NCBI RefSeq assembly: GCF_009696065.1
Contig: NZ_VUMS01000016.1
Location: 1 to 64,000 of the forward strand
Length of the DNA stretch: 64,000 bases
Source: Oliverpabstia intestinalis
GTDB taxonomy: Bacteria; Bacillota; Clostridia; Lachnospirales; Lachnospiraceae
Direction: 5' to 3'
Positions 5,955-14,260 of the stretch are shown here, piece after piece. The position numbers were made by a program, and so were the translations under genes. Position 1 is the first letter of the stretch; each line of letters begins with the position of its first letter. The notes under the pieces are model-generated. The model was not told where the DNA came from, ran no database searches, and was given only the letters and a program-made list of their open reading frames with translations.

Positions 5955-7526
5955 TTATAAGCAATCTCTATTATGAATTTTTTGTTGCCTAACATAATCT
6001 ACATTTTGCCCCTGTCGTTTTTTCTCCTCCAACCGTTCATGAATACTTCTTTTCTGTCCGGTACTTTTCTGCACATCCCATGCTCGCATATTGCTCACAT
6101 TTGCCGGAATCGTCAGATACAGTTTCTCCCGTTTGAACTCCTGAGCATCCCATTCCTTCTGAGCCTGTTGAACTTTCTTTAATTCCACTCTTGCAGCCTT
6201 CATTGCCTTTGTAACTTCCAGTGCATTTTGATATCCATGCTGAGCCGGTATTAAATCCAGTGTATCTTTTGCCTTTTCCAGTTGAGCTTTCTTCGCATCA
6301 ATCTTTCCTTCCAGTTCTTTCCGCTCTTTTTTGTGGAACCATTTCTTTTTTACTTCCTTCAAATCTTTTTCCAGTTTCACGACGGCTTTTTCAATGGCAT
6401 AAATCTTCTGTTCCTGCTTTTTCATCTTATTAAGGATCTGTTGTAATCTCATAACCTCTGCTTCCTGCTTTTCCGAGGCAGGACGTTCTCCTTTCGGTTT
6501 TGCTGGAAGTGGTTCTGGAGTAATATCAATCCTTACATCATGAGCAAGCAATGGATTCCCTTCCGAATCTCTATCGCAGTATTTCGTCTCCCGCAGAAAT
6601 TCTACAAATCCCCTTAGGTATCCGACTGCTTTCTGAAGAATTACGGTAAATAATTTCGGATCCTGTCCATGTTCCCGGAGTGACTCCGCCACCGGTTCAT
6701 CAATCTGTGATTGCTTTGCCATCATCACTTCTACTTCTGATGCACCTGTAAGTAATGCCCGGTCTACATTCCGGTTCCATTCCTGCCGGAGATAATTATC
6801 TGCCCTGATCTCCGCTTCTTTGGGATTGTTTTTCCCAATCTTCTTGGTAGCAAGATAAGGACCGCCTTTCTGAAATACCTGCAACTTCTCATTTTCATCT
6901 TTCACAATCTCATTGATGGCATCCGTCATGACCTGCTTCATATTTTCAAGAAACGCATTGGACTTAAATTCCTCTTTCTTGGGTTGAAAGAAATTCGTCT
7001 CATACACTTCCCTTTTTTTGATGATCTTACATCCGGGTCGGAGATTTCCGTCTTCATCTAGGATTTCCTTTTTCGTCCGCACATGCTTTCCCTTTTCATT
7101 ATAGAACATATTTCTGCTGGCAATTTTCCACTCCACTTCCTGCCGAATCTCCCGCTCGGAAAAAATTAGGTGAATATGCAGATTGGTTTTGCTCTTATTG
7201 TGGTGCAATGCTGCGCAGCATCCCACATCATATTTCTCTAAGAAAACCGAAGTTATATACTTCAGCAACAGTTCATGGTCATACTCGATCAGGCTCGGCG
7301 GTAACATGATAATCAATTCCCTGGCTTCAATACATGTTCCCTCCGTTCCACTTTTTGCAAAGTCCCGCTGATTTTGATCCGAAAGCAGATCCCAGTAATG
7401 ATCTTCTACATTGGAAAAGACTGCATACAAGTTCTCCTGTCGCTTGGGGCTGCTGATATAATCCACTCTGCCTTTCACATCATGCAGCTTGCTTTCCATC
7501 ACAAAGCTATGATTTCGTCTGTTCAC
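5955..7526 (-). CDS. MobA/MobL-type (MobQ) relaxase of element A
   Basis: 523 residues. The start is GTG 7526, with AAAGGAGG 5 nt upstream; an ORF extension to 7571 lacks a site. Near the N-terminus VDYISSPKRQENLY holds a candidate catalytic Tyr. LHHNKSKTNLHIHLIF carries the HxH metal-binding motif of relaxases. The C-terminal third (about 360-470) is Lys/Glu-rich coiled coil. It would nick oriT and pilot the strand during mobilization, with MobC (10092-10439) as accessory. The next gene upstream is VapE, about 400 bp away. That gap holds several inverted repeats and is the likely oriT. Confidence 0.75.
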   Translation of the reverse strand: MNRRNHSFVMESKLHDVKGRVDYISSPKRQENLYAVFSNVEDHYWDLLSDQNQRDFAKSGTEGTCIEARELIIMLPPSLIEYDHELLLKYITSVFLEKYDVGCCAALHHNKSKTNLHIHLIFSEREIRQEVEWKIASRNMFYNEKGKHVRTKKEILDEDGNLRPGCKIIKKREVYETNFFQPKKEEFKSNAFLENMKQVMTDAINEIVKDENEKLQVFQKGGPYLATKKIGKNNPKEAEIRADNYLRQEWNRNVDRALLTGASEVEVMMAKQSQIDEPVAESLREHGQDPKLFTVILQKAVGYLRGFVEFLRETKYCDRDSEGNPLLAHDVRIDITPEPLPAKPKGERPASEKQEAEVMRLQQILNKMKKQEQKIYAIEKAVVKLEKDLKEVKKKWFHKKERKELEGKIDAKKAQLEKAKDTLDLIPAQHGYQNALEVTKAMKAARVELKKVQQAQKEWDAQEFKREKLYLTIPANVSNMRAWDVQKSTGQKRSIHERLEEKKRQGQNVDYVRQQKIHNRDCL

Positions 7527-7579
7527 AATACCTCCTTTCCGCCCGGATACGCTACCAAAGAAAATCGTCATCGGAATGG

Positions 7580-7730
7580 ACCTTCATGGCATTCTCAAGT
7601 CATGCAAAAACGCCCCTGCGAGGCCCTCCGGGAGGACGAAAGACACAGAGTATAAGCTTTAGCTTGTGCGATGGGTGTATTTCGCTCTCAATCGCCGAGG
7701 GCTCTTTTTGTCATACCCGGATGATTCTAT
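7580..7730. other. Candidate oriT region of element A
   Basis: The 397-bp gap between relaxase and VapE genes (7527-7923) contains CCTCC-G-GGAGG (about 7625-7635), AAGC-TTTA-GCTT (about 7654-7665) and GCGAT...ATCGC (about 7669-7696). Small inverted repeats next to a nick site are typical of MobQ oriTs, and position before the relaxase is usual. No nick sequence was identified with certainty. The rest of the gap (7730-7923) shows nothing recognisable. Confidence 0.4.
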
Positions 7731-7923
7731 ATGTGCTGATGATTAATTTTTTCTGACTGACGCATCCGCCATTTTTATTGATGCCCGTTTCCGGGCTGTT
7801 TCTCATTTCTGCTTTGTTTTCAAAGTTTTTTCGCTCCTGTTCACACCTTCTTGTTCACATTTCGCCCGGATTTTTGTGAACAGAAACCTGTGAACAGAGC
7901 TCAAAACATTTTAAAAGTAATCT

Positions 7924-9288
7924 TTAATCAAATGGTATTTCCATGTTCTCATCCACTTTCATGAATCCTTCCTCATCTTTTTTCGATTGAATCCGTTTCC
8001 ATGATCTCTGCGTTCCGATTGCCCCACCAAACCTATGATTGCCATGTTTCGTCCAGCCGATGATCTCATTGTCCATCAGATTACCAATTTCTTTTGACTG
8101 CCATTTTGGAACGATACCTTCCTGATGAAATACCTGCTGATAGATAATCGTAGAACAGACATAATCTTCTTCATACGAATCAAGAAATGCCTGTATCATA
8201 CCTGTCTGAGTGTCCTCCGGCATGAATTCTCTCTGAAGCAGCTTAACGTGATCCTCCATCTCCGGTGAAAAAGTCAGCGGATAATTTCCGCTTCGATAGA
8301 TTTCCATTGCCTCTGCCCATGCCTGGATAATGTATAATCTGGATTCCGCTTCATTTTCATAAATGGTGGTTTCCGCTTTTTCCGGAAATACCCTGACCGG
8401 AGCAAATCTCCGGTTTCCAGTACGGTCAAATGGAAGGAAATTCAGGTCGTTGGAAGTACCGCAAAAGACACACTGACGATACCTGTCCTCTGCCCGTCTT
8501 TCATAGGGAATCCGGTAAATATCCTTCTGTCGGCTCAGGAAAGATTTCGTCTCTTCAATACTCTTGGCATTTGCCACCGCATTCATTTCTGACATTTCCA
8601 CAATCCAGTGTCCTTGCAGATACTCATAAACTTTCTTATCATCGATCCGTTTCATATCGTCCGTAAACCACTCATCTTTGATTGCCAGATATCGGAAAAA
8701 CGTAGATTTTCCGGTTCCCTGCCCGCCGACCAGGCAGAGCATAATGTCGTATTTTGCTCCCGGCTCATACAGCCTGCGTATGGCTCCCATCATGTGCATC
8801 TTCATCACTTCCCCGGTATATCCAATATCCTCTGCCCCGAAAAAATGTGTCAGCATATGCTGAATTCTTGGAGTCCCATCCCATTTCAGGCTCTCCAGAT
8901 ATTCCAGGATCGGATGGAAGCTGTTTTCATTTGCCACAATATCGATTGCCTTTGTGATTACACGGTCACTGGTCAATCCATAGTTCTTTTCCAGATATAA
9001 AGCCAGATTGTTCATATCCGTATCGGTCATATGGACGCCACGTCTTTTCCATGGCATTTTCTTCATGATGTCAATCTGACACGTCATTTCATTTCTGCAG
9101 ATGGCTCCTTTCAGACAGGAATCATGCTCCAACGCATATTTGCAGTTCTGAATGGACTGCCGGATTTTCCCCTTTTCTGTGACATCCAGACGATTTCTGA
9201 TATCCTCCACTGTCAGAAGCTCCGTTTCCACAATCTCCTCTAAATTCTGCAAGGACTCCTCGCTCATATTCTGCAACTCTCTGTTCAT
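7924..9288 (-). CDS. VapE/VirE-family P-loop helicase (replication protein)
   Basis: 454 residues. The Walker A motif CLVGGQGTGKSTFFRYLA is followed by WIVEMSEMNA (acidic Walker B region) and FCGTSNDLNFLPFDRTGNRRFAPV, the sensor/arginine region characteristic of virulence-associated protein E. These proteins act as primase-helicases for phage- and plasmid-like replication. It lies 6 bp after the CHC2 zinc-finger gene. Together they should form a primase-helicase pair allowing the excised circle to replicate, much like the two halves of P4-type primase-helicases. Length is typical. Confidence 0.85.
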   Translation of the reverse strand: MNRELQNMSEESLQNLEEIVETELLTVEDIRNRLDVTEKGKIRQSIQNCKYALEHDSCLKGAICRNEMTCQIDIMKKMPWKRRGVHMTDTDMNNLALYLEKNYGLTSDRVITKAIDIVANENSFHPILEYLESLKWDGTPRIQHMLTHFFGAEDIGYTGEVMKMHMMGAIRRLYEPGAKYDIMLCLVGGQGTGKSTFFRYLAIKDEWFTDDMKRIDDKKVYEYLQGHWIVEMSEMNAVANAKSIEETKSFLSRQKDIYRIPYERRAEDRYRQCVFCGTSNDLNFLPFDRTGNRRFAPVRVFPEKAETTIYENEAESRLYIIQAWAEAMEIYRSGNYPLTFSPEMEDHVKLLQREFMPEDTQTGMIQAFLDSYEEDYVCSTIIYQQVFHQEGIVPKWQSKEIGNLMDNEIIGWTKHGNHRFGGAIGTQRSWKRIQSKKDEEGFMKVDENMEIPFD

Positions 9289-9294
9289 ACCGCT

Positions 9295-9879
9295 TCACCT
9301 CCTCCCGTCCGTTCTGGAAAAATCCAGAACCTCTTCGTCAGTTCCAAACATCAGCATGTCCGCCATATAACTGACCTTGCTTTCATTCTGTAAGGCTTCT
9401 GCAAATAATGGATGCCATTCCTCTTCCGCAGATTCCGGCTTGTAAAATTCCTTCCAGAATTCCATCCACCGTAAATACCGGAGCAACACATCCGAAGCAT
9501 ACTTCGCCCATTGCTCAATCTTTTTCTGTACGAATTGCATCCGTTCTTCTTTCGTCAGAACCTTCTCTTTTTTCTTAACTTCCAGTTTTCGGTTTCTATT
9601 TGCCCCAGATGTCCCGATTGAAAGATTCAGAGAAAAATCATCATTGATCTTCTTCGCTGCTTCCAGTTGCGATAATCCAAACAGCACCGCCACATAATTG
9701 ACTGCATCTCCTTTGGCTCCACAGGCGAAGCAATAATAATTCCGGTCAATCTTCATACTGGGGTGTTTATCATTATGAAACGGACAGCACGCCATCCCGT
9801 TCCGGCTCACTTTTAACCCATATCTTTCTGCCACCTGCCTTGCGGTGACACGTTCTTTCATTTCCTGAAAAATGTTCAT
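9295..9879 (-). CDS. CHC2 zinc-finger DnaG-like primase fragment protein
   Basis: 194 residues from ATG 9879, with AGGAGG 6 nt upstream; an upstream ATG at 9936 has no such site. The zinc finger is CCPFHNDKHPSMK followed by YYCFACGAKGDAVNYV (Cys-His-Cys-Cys), as in the N-terminus of DnaG primases. No TOPRIM domain is visible, so it is a zinc-finger module working with the VapE helicase encoded 6 bp downstream. The C-terminal part is charged and unassigned. Between this gene and mobC (9880-10091) are minor inverted repeats only. Confidence 0.8.
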   Translation of the reverse strand: MNIFQEMKERVTARQVAERYGLKVSRNGMACCPFHNDKHPSMKIDRNYYCFACGAKGDAVNYVAVLFGLSQLEAAKKINDDFSLNLSIGTSGANRNRKLEVKKKEKVLTKEERMQFVQKKIEQWAKYASDVLLRYLRWMEFWKEFYKPESAEEEWHPLFAEALQNESKVSYMADMLMFGTDEEVLDFSRTDGRR

Positions 9880-10091
9880 GTACGTCCTCCTGTATCCTTT
9901 GTTATCAAATTCCGTAATTTTCCCTCTTTCCGTCACAGGAGAACTTTGCTATACTACACATAAAGCTATATGCGTATAGGCAGACTTCTCCCGTAAGGAT
10001 TGAGTTTTGTCTATGAGGCTTTACCAGAGCCTGCATAAGTTTTTAAGCGTGTGAGAAATGTCCTTGTTACCAGCAGGGGCATTTTCCTTTT

Positions 10092-10439
10092 TTAGGGATG
10101 TTCCGGGGATTCCACATGCTGCGGTTCCTCCTTCATCCCATTTAGCGTCACAGCAACCATCTGGATAGTCTGAAGAAGTTCTTCATTTTCTTCACTGCAC
10201 ACTTCCAACCGTTTCAGTTCCCCGTAAATCTGCTGCATCTGATTTTTCAGAGCTTTGTACACTCTCGGATTTCCCTGCACAGTCACTTCCCAGTCCATTA
10301 ACTTTCTCAGGATGTACTCCTGTTTGCTAAGCCCGGATAACGCCACCATGCGGTCAATCATTTTTGCTTCTTCCTCGGATACCCGGAATCCCACTGTCCG
10401 GTTTCTCCATCGTCCTTTTGCATCTAACGTTCTCTCCAT
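10092..10439 (-). CDS. mobC: MobC-like relaxosome accessory protein (element A)
   Basis: 115 residues beginning MERTLDAKGRWRNRTVGFRV, a ribbon-helix-helix start (NRTVGFRVSEEEAKMIDRMV). It is followed by GLSKQEYILRKLMDWEVTV and GNPRVYKALKNQM, the plasmid mobilization MobC pattern. MobC binds oriT and helps the relaxase open the DNA. The ATG overlaps the integrase stop in an ATGA junction, so it is translationally coupled to the integrase. A paralogue is at 19179-19499 in element B. Confidence 0.8.
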   Translation of the reverse strand: MERTLDAKGRWRNRTVGFRVSEEEAKMIDRMVALSGLSKQEYILRKLMDWEVTVQGNPRVYKALKNQMQQIYGELKRLEVCSEENEELLQTIQMVAVTLNGMKEEPQHVESPEHP

Positions 10440-11527
10440 CAGATTTCATCCTCCTTCTCCATCCGCTCCACATCCAGTTTATTCGCCATCTCCGTCTGTA
10501 CCGTTGGAAACAAATGTGCATACCGATACGTGATTTTTTCTGCTTCATGCCCCACACGGTTTCCAATGGCAAGAGCAGTAAATCCCATATGAATCAGCAG
10601 GGAAACATGGCTGTGGCGGAGATCGTGGATTCGGATAATCGGAACTCCTGTCTCTTTGCATCCCCGTTCCATTTCATGTTTCAGATAAGATTTAGAAAAC
10701 GGGAAAATACGCTGATCCGATGCCAATGAATAATACATCTGAAAATAGTCCAGCATTTCTTCACAGAGAAACTCCGGCATCACAACGATCCGATTACTTT
10801 TTGCTGTCTTTGGCGAAGTAATAATATCCTGCTTTTTCATCCGGTGATACGTTTTATTGATCCGTACCGTCTGTTTCTCAAAATCAAAATCTGATCGTGT
10901 AAGGGCAAGCAACTCCCCTTCCCGAATTCCGGTCCAGTACAACATCTCAAAGGCATAATAGGATCTGGGCTTGTCCATCATTGCCTCAGCAAATATCAGA
11001 TACTGTTCCTTTGTCCAGAATTTCATTTCCTTTGGAACCTCTTTTCCCATACTTCCTGCCTGTCTTGCCGGATTTCTGGGCAGATTATAATAGTTCACCG
11101 CATGATTGAAAATTGCTGTAAGCTGTGCCTGAATCGTTTTCAGATAATCCACGGAATAGGGCTTGCCCTTTTCATCCCGGTATGCCATCATCTCATTCTG
11201 CCAGGCAATCACATCTGCCACGGTAATCTCGTTGATTTTCCGTTTTCCAAAGTAAGGAAGGATTTTTGTCCGCACAATGTGGCTTTTCGTCTCAAATGTA
11301 CTTTCCTTCACCCTCTGGCGTTTATACTCGGAATAAATCTCATAAAAACTCTCAAACGTCATATCCAGCTTATTTCCTTTTCGGAGCATCATCTCATGCT
11401 CCCATGCAGTCGCTTCCCGTTTGGTCTTGAAGCCACGTTTCTGCGTCTGTTTTCTTTCCCCGGTAAAATCGGTGTACCGGAACACCACTCTCCATGTACC
11501 TTTGTCTTTTTCCTGATAGACAGCCAT
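10439..11527 (-). CDS. int: Tyrosine site-specific integrase (element A)
   Basis: 362 residues with a standard phage-integrase layout. The N-terminal arm-binding domain reads TWRVVFRYTDFTGERKQTQKRGF, a core-binding SAM-like domain spans about 60-160, and the catalytic domain follows. Visible catalytic motifs are WTGIREGELLALT (Arg), HDLRHSHVSLLI (His-x-x-Arg), GHEAEKITYRYAH (His and Tyr). It should recombine the guaA 3' core, with arm sites GTTGCCA-N4-GTTGCCA at both element ends. The Xis-like gene lies 12 bp upstream and mobC overlaps downstream. It is clearly paralogous to the element B integrase. Confidence 0.92.
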   Translation of the reverse strand: MAVYQEKDKGTWRVVFRYTDFTGERKQTQKRGFKTKREATAWEHEMMLRKGNKLDMTFESFYEIYSEYKRQRVKESTFETKSHIVRTKILPYFGKRKINEITVADVIAWQNEMMAYRDEKGKPYSVDYLKTIQAQLTAIFNHAVNYYNLPRNPARQAGSMGKEVPKEMKFWTKEQYLIFAEAMMDKPRSYYAFEMLYWTGIREGELLALTRSDFDFEKQTVRINKTYHRMKKQDIITSPKTAKSNRIVVMPEFLCEEMLDYFQMYYSLASDQRIFPFSKSYLKHEMERGCKETGVPIIRIHDLRHSHVSLLIHMGFTALAIGNRVGHEAEKITYRYAHLFPTVQTEMANKLDVERMEKEDEI

Positions 11528-11539
11528 CTTAAGTACCTC

Positions 11540-11728
11540 CTATTTTTCTTCATAAAACAACTTTTTCTTGAAATAATTGGCATCCACACGCCCCGGCACT
11601 GTAATCAGTCCCATTCCGCTGAGTTCTTTATTCAGCTGGCGGATAATCTGGTATGCCTTTGACTGCTTGACCTGTAAAATATCCATTACCTCTTCTGCAG
11701 TCAGAAACCCATTCTTTAATTCAGACAT
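11540..11728 (-). CDS. xis: Excisionase-like HTH protein (element A)
   Basis: 62 residues from ATG 11728, behind AAGGAGG (8 nt). LTAEEVMDILQVKQSKAYQII is the helix-turn-helix, then LNKELSGMGLITVPGRVDANYF. It is homologous to the element C proteins (456-683, 245-463) and to element B (20607-20801). Position just before the integrase points to a recombination directionality factor. Confidence in the fold is higher than in the function. Confidence 0.65.
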   Translation of the reverse strand: MSELKNGFLTAEEVMDILQVKQSKAYQIIRQLNKELSGMGLITVPGRVDANYFKKKLFYEEK

Positions 11729-11825
11729 TCCATTCACCTCCTTCCGCATCATCTTCGAGGAAAAACCCCTCTACTTATCCAAATTTTCAAGACATCTTAT
11801 ACAACCTCGCTTTCAAATTTTCTTT

Positions 11826-11882
11826 AACTTAACTTTATTCAGTTAAGTTTTAAACGTATTATATTAACTCTTTTCCGTTAAG
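11826..11882. promoter_or_regulatory. Tandem operators between xis and XRE gene (element A)
   Basis: AACTTAAC-N8-GTTAAGTT (11826-11849) and a second half-conserved TTAAC-N8-GTTAA (11864-11881) share the same 8-bp spacer. They lie in the divergent region between xis-int (-) and the XRE regulator (+), so they are probable operators of that regulator. The rest of 11729-12062 is AT-rich promoter DNA. Confidence 0.6.
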
Positions 11883-12062
11883 TCAAGTGATTTAAACATC
11901 AGTAATTAAATTTTTTTGTTTAAGTTTATATTGCGTCTTATTTTTCCATATGCTATACTGATTTAAATAAATATCGTTAACCACCAGTTCCTATTCATTG
12001 CACCACCGTAGGAACTTATATTCAAAAATGAATAAAAGATTTCAGGAAAAGGAGAGATTCCT

Positions 12063-12584
12063 ATGGCATTTGGAAAACGTATTAAATTTTTCAGAAACAG
12101 AAAAGGTATGAAACAGAAGGAGCTTGGCGAACTTCTTGGGTTCCTTGGAAAGACTTCGGATGTCCGTGTGGCGCAGTACGAGACAGAAGCCAGAACCCCT
12201 AAAGCTGATCTGGTCAAAGAAATGGCACAGATCTTCGGTGTAAGCACCAGAGCCATCAATGTCCCGAACATTGACTCCTATCTCGGTCTCATGCACACCC
12301 TCTTTGCACTGGAAGATATGTATGGCATTAAGATCGGAGAAATTGACGGAGAACTCTGCCTCCGACTTGACCGGGAACAAAAAGAATATCAGCATCTGTT
12401 TGAACCTTTTCATGCATGGCAGCAAATGGCTGCAAAACTGGAAGCCGGAGAGATCAGCCAGGAAGAATACGATAACTGGCGATATAACTATCCGGAATTG
12501 GACACCTCTGAGATTCGGGCAAAGATTCCGTCTCAGGAACTCTCTGACGAACTCATCAAGGCTCTGAAAAAAGAGAATCAATAA
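12063..12584 (+). CDS. XRE-family regulator of element A
   Basis: 173 residues with AGGAGA before ATG 12063. The N-terminal XRE helix-turn-helix spans about 5-60 (GMKQKELGELLGF, then DVRVAQYETEARTPK). A second domain includes NVPNIDSYLGLMHTLFALED and IGEIDGELCLRL, almost identical to that of the element B regulator, while the DNA-reading part differs. It is divergent from the xis-int operon with tandem palindromes between, so it probably represses integrase/excisionase expression. A strong terminator follows at 12600. Confidence 0.85.
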   Translation: MAFGKRIKFFRNRKGMKQKELGELLGFLGKTSDVRVAQYETEARTPKADLVKEMAQIFGVSTRAINVPNIDSYLGLMHTLFALEDMYGIKIGEIDGELCLRLDREQKEYQHLFEPFHAWQQMAAKLEAGEISQEEYDNWRYNYPELDTSEIRAKIPSQELSDELIKALKKENQ

Positions 12585-12599
12585 AGAAATGTAAAAAGA

Positions 12600-12656
12600 A
12601 AAAACCTTACTGACTACTCTTTCCAATTTTGGAAACAGTTCATCAGTAAGGTTTTT
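12600..12656 (+). terminator. Terminator of the element A XRE gene
   Basis: Arms AAAAACCTTACTGA (12600-12613) and TCAGTAAGGTTTTT (12643-12656) are a perfect 14-bp pair, U-rich on both strands. It ends the XRE transcript next to the element end. Confidence 0.85.
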
Positions 12657-12699
12657 ATGTTATAGAAATATAATTTTATTCAACGGATATTGCAAGAAC

Positions 12700-12717
12700 G
12701 TTGCCAATCCGTTGCCA
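12700..12717. repeat. Paired 7-mers, putative integrase arm sites (element A near end)
   Basis: GTTGCCA-ATCC-GTTGCCA, same 7-mer and period as 1225-1242, 77 bp from the att core at 12777. Confidence 0.65.
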
Positions 12718-12776
12718 AAAAATAACGGAATTTGCTTGGAAACCGCATAAATACTTGGTCTATTTTTGCAAAATCT

Positions 12777-12788
12777 TATTCAAACTCG
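12777..12788. other. att core between elements A and B
   Basis: TTATTCAAACTC, identical to the guaA 3' end (21635-21646), whose minus-strand reading is GAGTTTGAATAA (Glu-Phe-Glu-stop). It marks the junction of elements A and B and would be a recombination substrate for either integrase. Outside this core, 12585-12919 holds only the terminator and the paired 7-mers. Confidence 0.8.
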
Positions 12789-12890
12789 CAAATGAGTTTT
12801 TGTCACTATACAATTTTGTATAGGCGTTATGGTTCTATCTGGTTTTATATGTGTTCCACTATCCTTAGTCCACGGACTGTACTGAACGGT

Positions 12891-12908
12891 GTTATCAATT
12901 TGTTATCA
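12891..12908. repeat. Paired 7-mers, putative integrase arm sites (element B far end)
   Basis: GTTATCA-ATTT-GTTATCA, 114 bp from the core at 12777. A third GTTATCA lies at about 12916. The same pair with spacer TTTT lies at 21559-21576. Confidence 0.65.
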
Positions 12909-12919
12909 TATTTCTGTTA

Positions 12920-13219
12920 TCAATCAAAAATTCTTGTAATATCCTGATACCGATTGATGACACGATAAATTTCTACATACTCGTTGCTTACCTTGTAGAT
13001 AATCACATAATCTTCCCATATCGCATATTTATAGTCTGTCCGAAAGCTGACTCGCTTTGAAAGGTCTGAACCCATTCCCGGAAACATCTGGAGATTCTCA
13101 AATTTACCATAAATTTCCTTTATAGTCTTTGCGGCATATTCTTCACTATCTTCAGCGATGTAATCCCGGATATTCTTCAGGTCCTTTGCAACAATCGGGT
13201 TAATCCGTAATTTTAACAT
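12920..13219 (-). CDS. RelE/ParE-family toxin
   Basis: 99 residues from ATG 13219, one nucleotide after the antitoxin stop and preceded by a G-rich ribosome site. The pattern LRINPIVAKDLKNIRDYIAED, FPGMGSDL, then KYAIWEDYVIIYKVSNEYVEIYRVINRYQD is typical of ParE/RelE plasmid-stabilisation toxins (ribosome-dependent mRNA cleavage or gyrase inhibition, not distinguishable here). It forms a type II pair with the Phd/YefM-like gene upstream. It sits at the far end of element B, where it would stabilise the element. Confidence 0.85.
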   Translation of the reverse strand: MLKLRINPIVAKDLKNIRDYIAEDSEEYAAKTIKEIYGKFENLQMFPGMGSDLSKRVSFRTDYKYAIWEDYVIIYKVSNEYVEIYRVINRYQDITRIFD

Positions 13220-13220
13220 C

Positions 13221-13469
13221 TTATTCCCCCACAAGTGCCTTCAGTTCATCTAACTCCAGCCATCCCTCGCCGTCTTTCACTGCTTCTTCGGCTTCCTGCA
13301 GCTTCATTAAAAGCTTCTTTTCCGCACGATCACGTTCATAATCTTCAAAATCCATAACCACAAAACGTCCTCTACCATTCTTGGTAAGATATACAGGCTC
13401 GCCTTTATGGCAGTTCTTCAGGACTTCGTTATAATTTCTCAAATCAGATACTGGTAAAATACTTGCCAT
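13221..13469 (-). CDS. Phd/YefM-family antitoxin
   Basis: 82 residues, MASILPVSDLRNYNEVLKNCHKGEPVYLTKNGRGRFVVMD: the Phd/YefM DNA-binding fold with the typical VYLTKNGRG turn. An acidic C-terminal tail (about 45-82) should wrap the toxin. It overlaps the toxin's ribosome-binding site, giving coupled translation. Antitoxins of this type autorepress the operon. It lies downstream of the terminator of the PAP2/XRE pair. Confidence 0.87.
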   Translation of the reverse strand: MASILPVSDLRNYNEVLKNCHKGEPVYLTKNGRGRFVVMDFEDYERDRAEKKLLMKLQEAEEAVKDGEGWLELDELKALVGE

Positions 13470-13523
13470 ATTCTTTCAGCTCCTTCCTTGATTTTATATT
13501 GTTTCTGCTACTTATATTATACA

Positions 13524-13563
13524 CAAAAAGCTGTAAAATTCAACGTGAATTTTTACAGCTTTC
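13524..13563 (-). terminator. Terminator after the XRE-TM gene
   Basis: Minus-strand AAAGCTGTAAAAATTC, a short loop, then GAATTTTACAGCTTT followed by a T-run: a long hairpin between the XRE-TM stop and the antitoxin start. It may also influence the antitoxin promoter. Confidence 0.7.
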
Positions 13564-13624
13564 TATTATAACTATTCCTATTTTTTAATTCGACAAACTT
13601 GAAGTTGTAGGGGACAATACCTGA

Positions 13625-14248
13625 TCAGCCTGCCTTGGCTTGTTTATAAAGGAGACCACTTTTGATCAGTAATAGCAGAAAAGCAACTATTATTGCATAT
13701 GGTTCTTTCATCATTGCCAAAAACAAAACATCGATAACACTGCATCCTATAGACAATGCAGTAATCACCTTTTTGCCTTTTTCAAATTTGAAATAGACCA
13801 TCAATATTTTCACAATCCCGATAATCGTTAAAGTGATGAACATTATCCAATAAATGGTAATAATCCATTTATTATTATCTACATACTCAAAAAGATTTAC
13901 CGAATAGATATAACCATTGACCGGCTTGGGATACAGCGGAAGAAAAATAAGCATCAAAGAAAGCAAGTCAACAAATCCCCATAATAAGTCACATACACTA
14001 TTGAGATTTGATTTGTTTTCTTTTTCTGCAATCAAAATCAACTGTTCTCCAGATAACAGATCATCAATCGACACAGAAAAATATCGAGATATTTCCTTTA
14101 ATGAATCTATGCTCGGATATCCTCTTCCGGATTCCCATTTTGAAATTGCAGTTCTAGATACAAATAATGCCGCAGCCAGTTCTTCTTGTGTCATTCCCCG
14201 GCTTTTTCTTAATTCCTGAAGTTTTTCATGAAATTCCAAAACCTCCAC
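13625..14248 (-). CDS. XRE-family regulator with C-terminal membrane domain
   Basis: About 207 residues. The N-terminal helix-turn-helix is FHEKLQELRKSRGMTQEELAAALFVSR through SKWESGRGYPSIDSL. After residue 75 come about four hydrophobic segments (for example LLSLMLIFLPLY and WIMFITLTIIGIV), so the repressor appears membrane-anchored. The start is uncertain: GTG at 14248 or TTG at 14239, the latter giving the usual MEFHEKL start. It lies 12 bp after the PAP2 gene, in one operon, with a perfect palindrome upstream (15014-15030). It may sense envelope state and control the phosphatase; this is inferred. Confidence 0.75.
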   Translation of the reverse strand: MEVLEFHEKLQELRKSRGMTQEELAAALFVSRTAISKWESGRGYPSIDSLKEISRYFSVSIDDLLSGEQLILIAEKENKSNLNSVCDLLWGFVDLLSLMLIFLPLYPKPVNGYIYSVNLFEYVDNNKWIITIYWIMFITLTIIGIVKILMVYFKFEKGKKVITALSIGCSVIDVLFLAMMKEPYAIIVAFLLLLIKSGLLYKQAKAG

Positions 14249-14260
14249 CCCTTGCTCGTT

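Larger units (their letters stand above)
1110..12788 (-). mobile_element. Element A: mobilizable integrative element at guaA
   Basis: About 11.7 kb bounded by att-like cores, with GTTGCCA-N4-GTTGCCA pairs near both ends (1225-1242 and 12700-12717). From the guaA-proximal end it encodes an XRE regulator (+), then on the minus strand Xis-like, tyrosine integrase, MobC, CHC2 primase-like, VapE helicase and MobA/MobL relaxase. Its cargo is PadR with a SEDS-like protein, and the hicA-hicB-secB-like-Thoeris operon. No type IV secretion genes are seen, so it would need a helper element for transfer. Confidence 0.8.

Noticed and set aside
12042-12626. Minus-strand open frame (194 codons) over the XRE gene of element A
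   Set aside because: The plus-strand gene has a ribosome site, HTH and a paralogue in element B; the minus frame has none of these.
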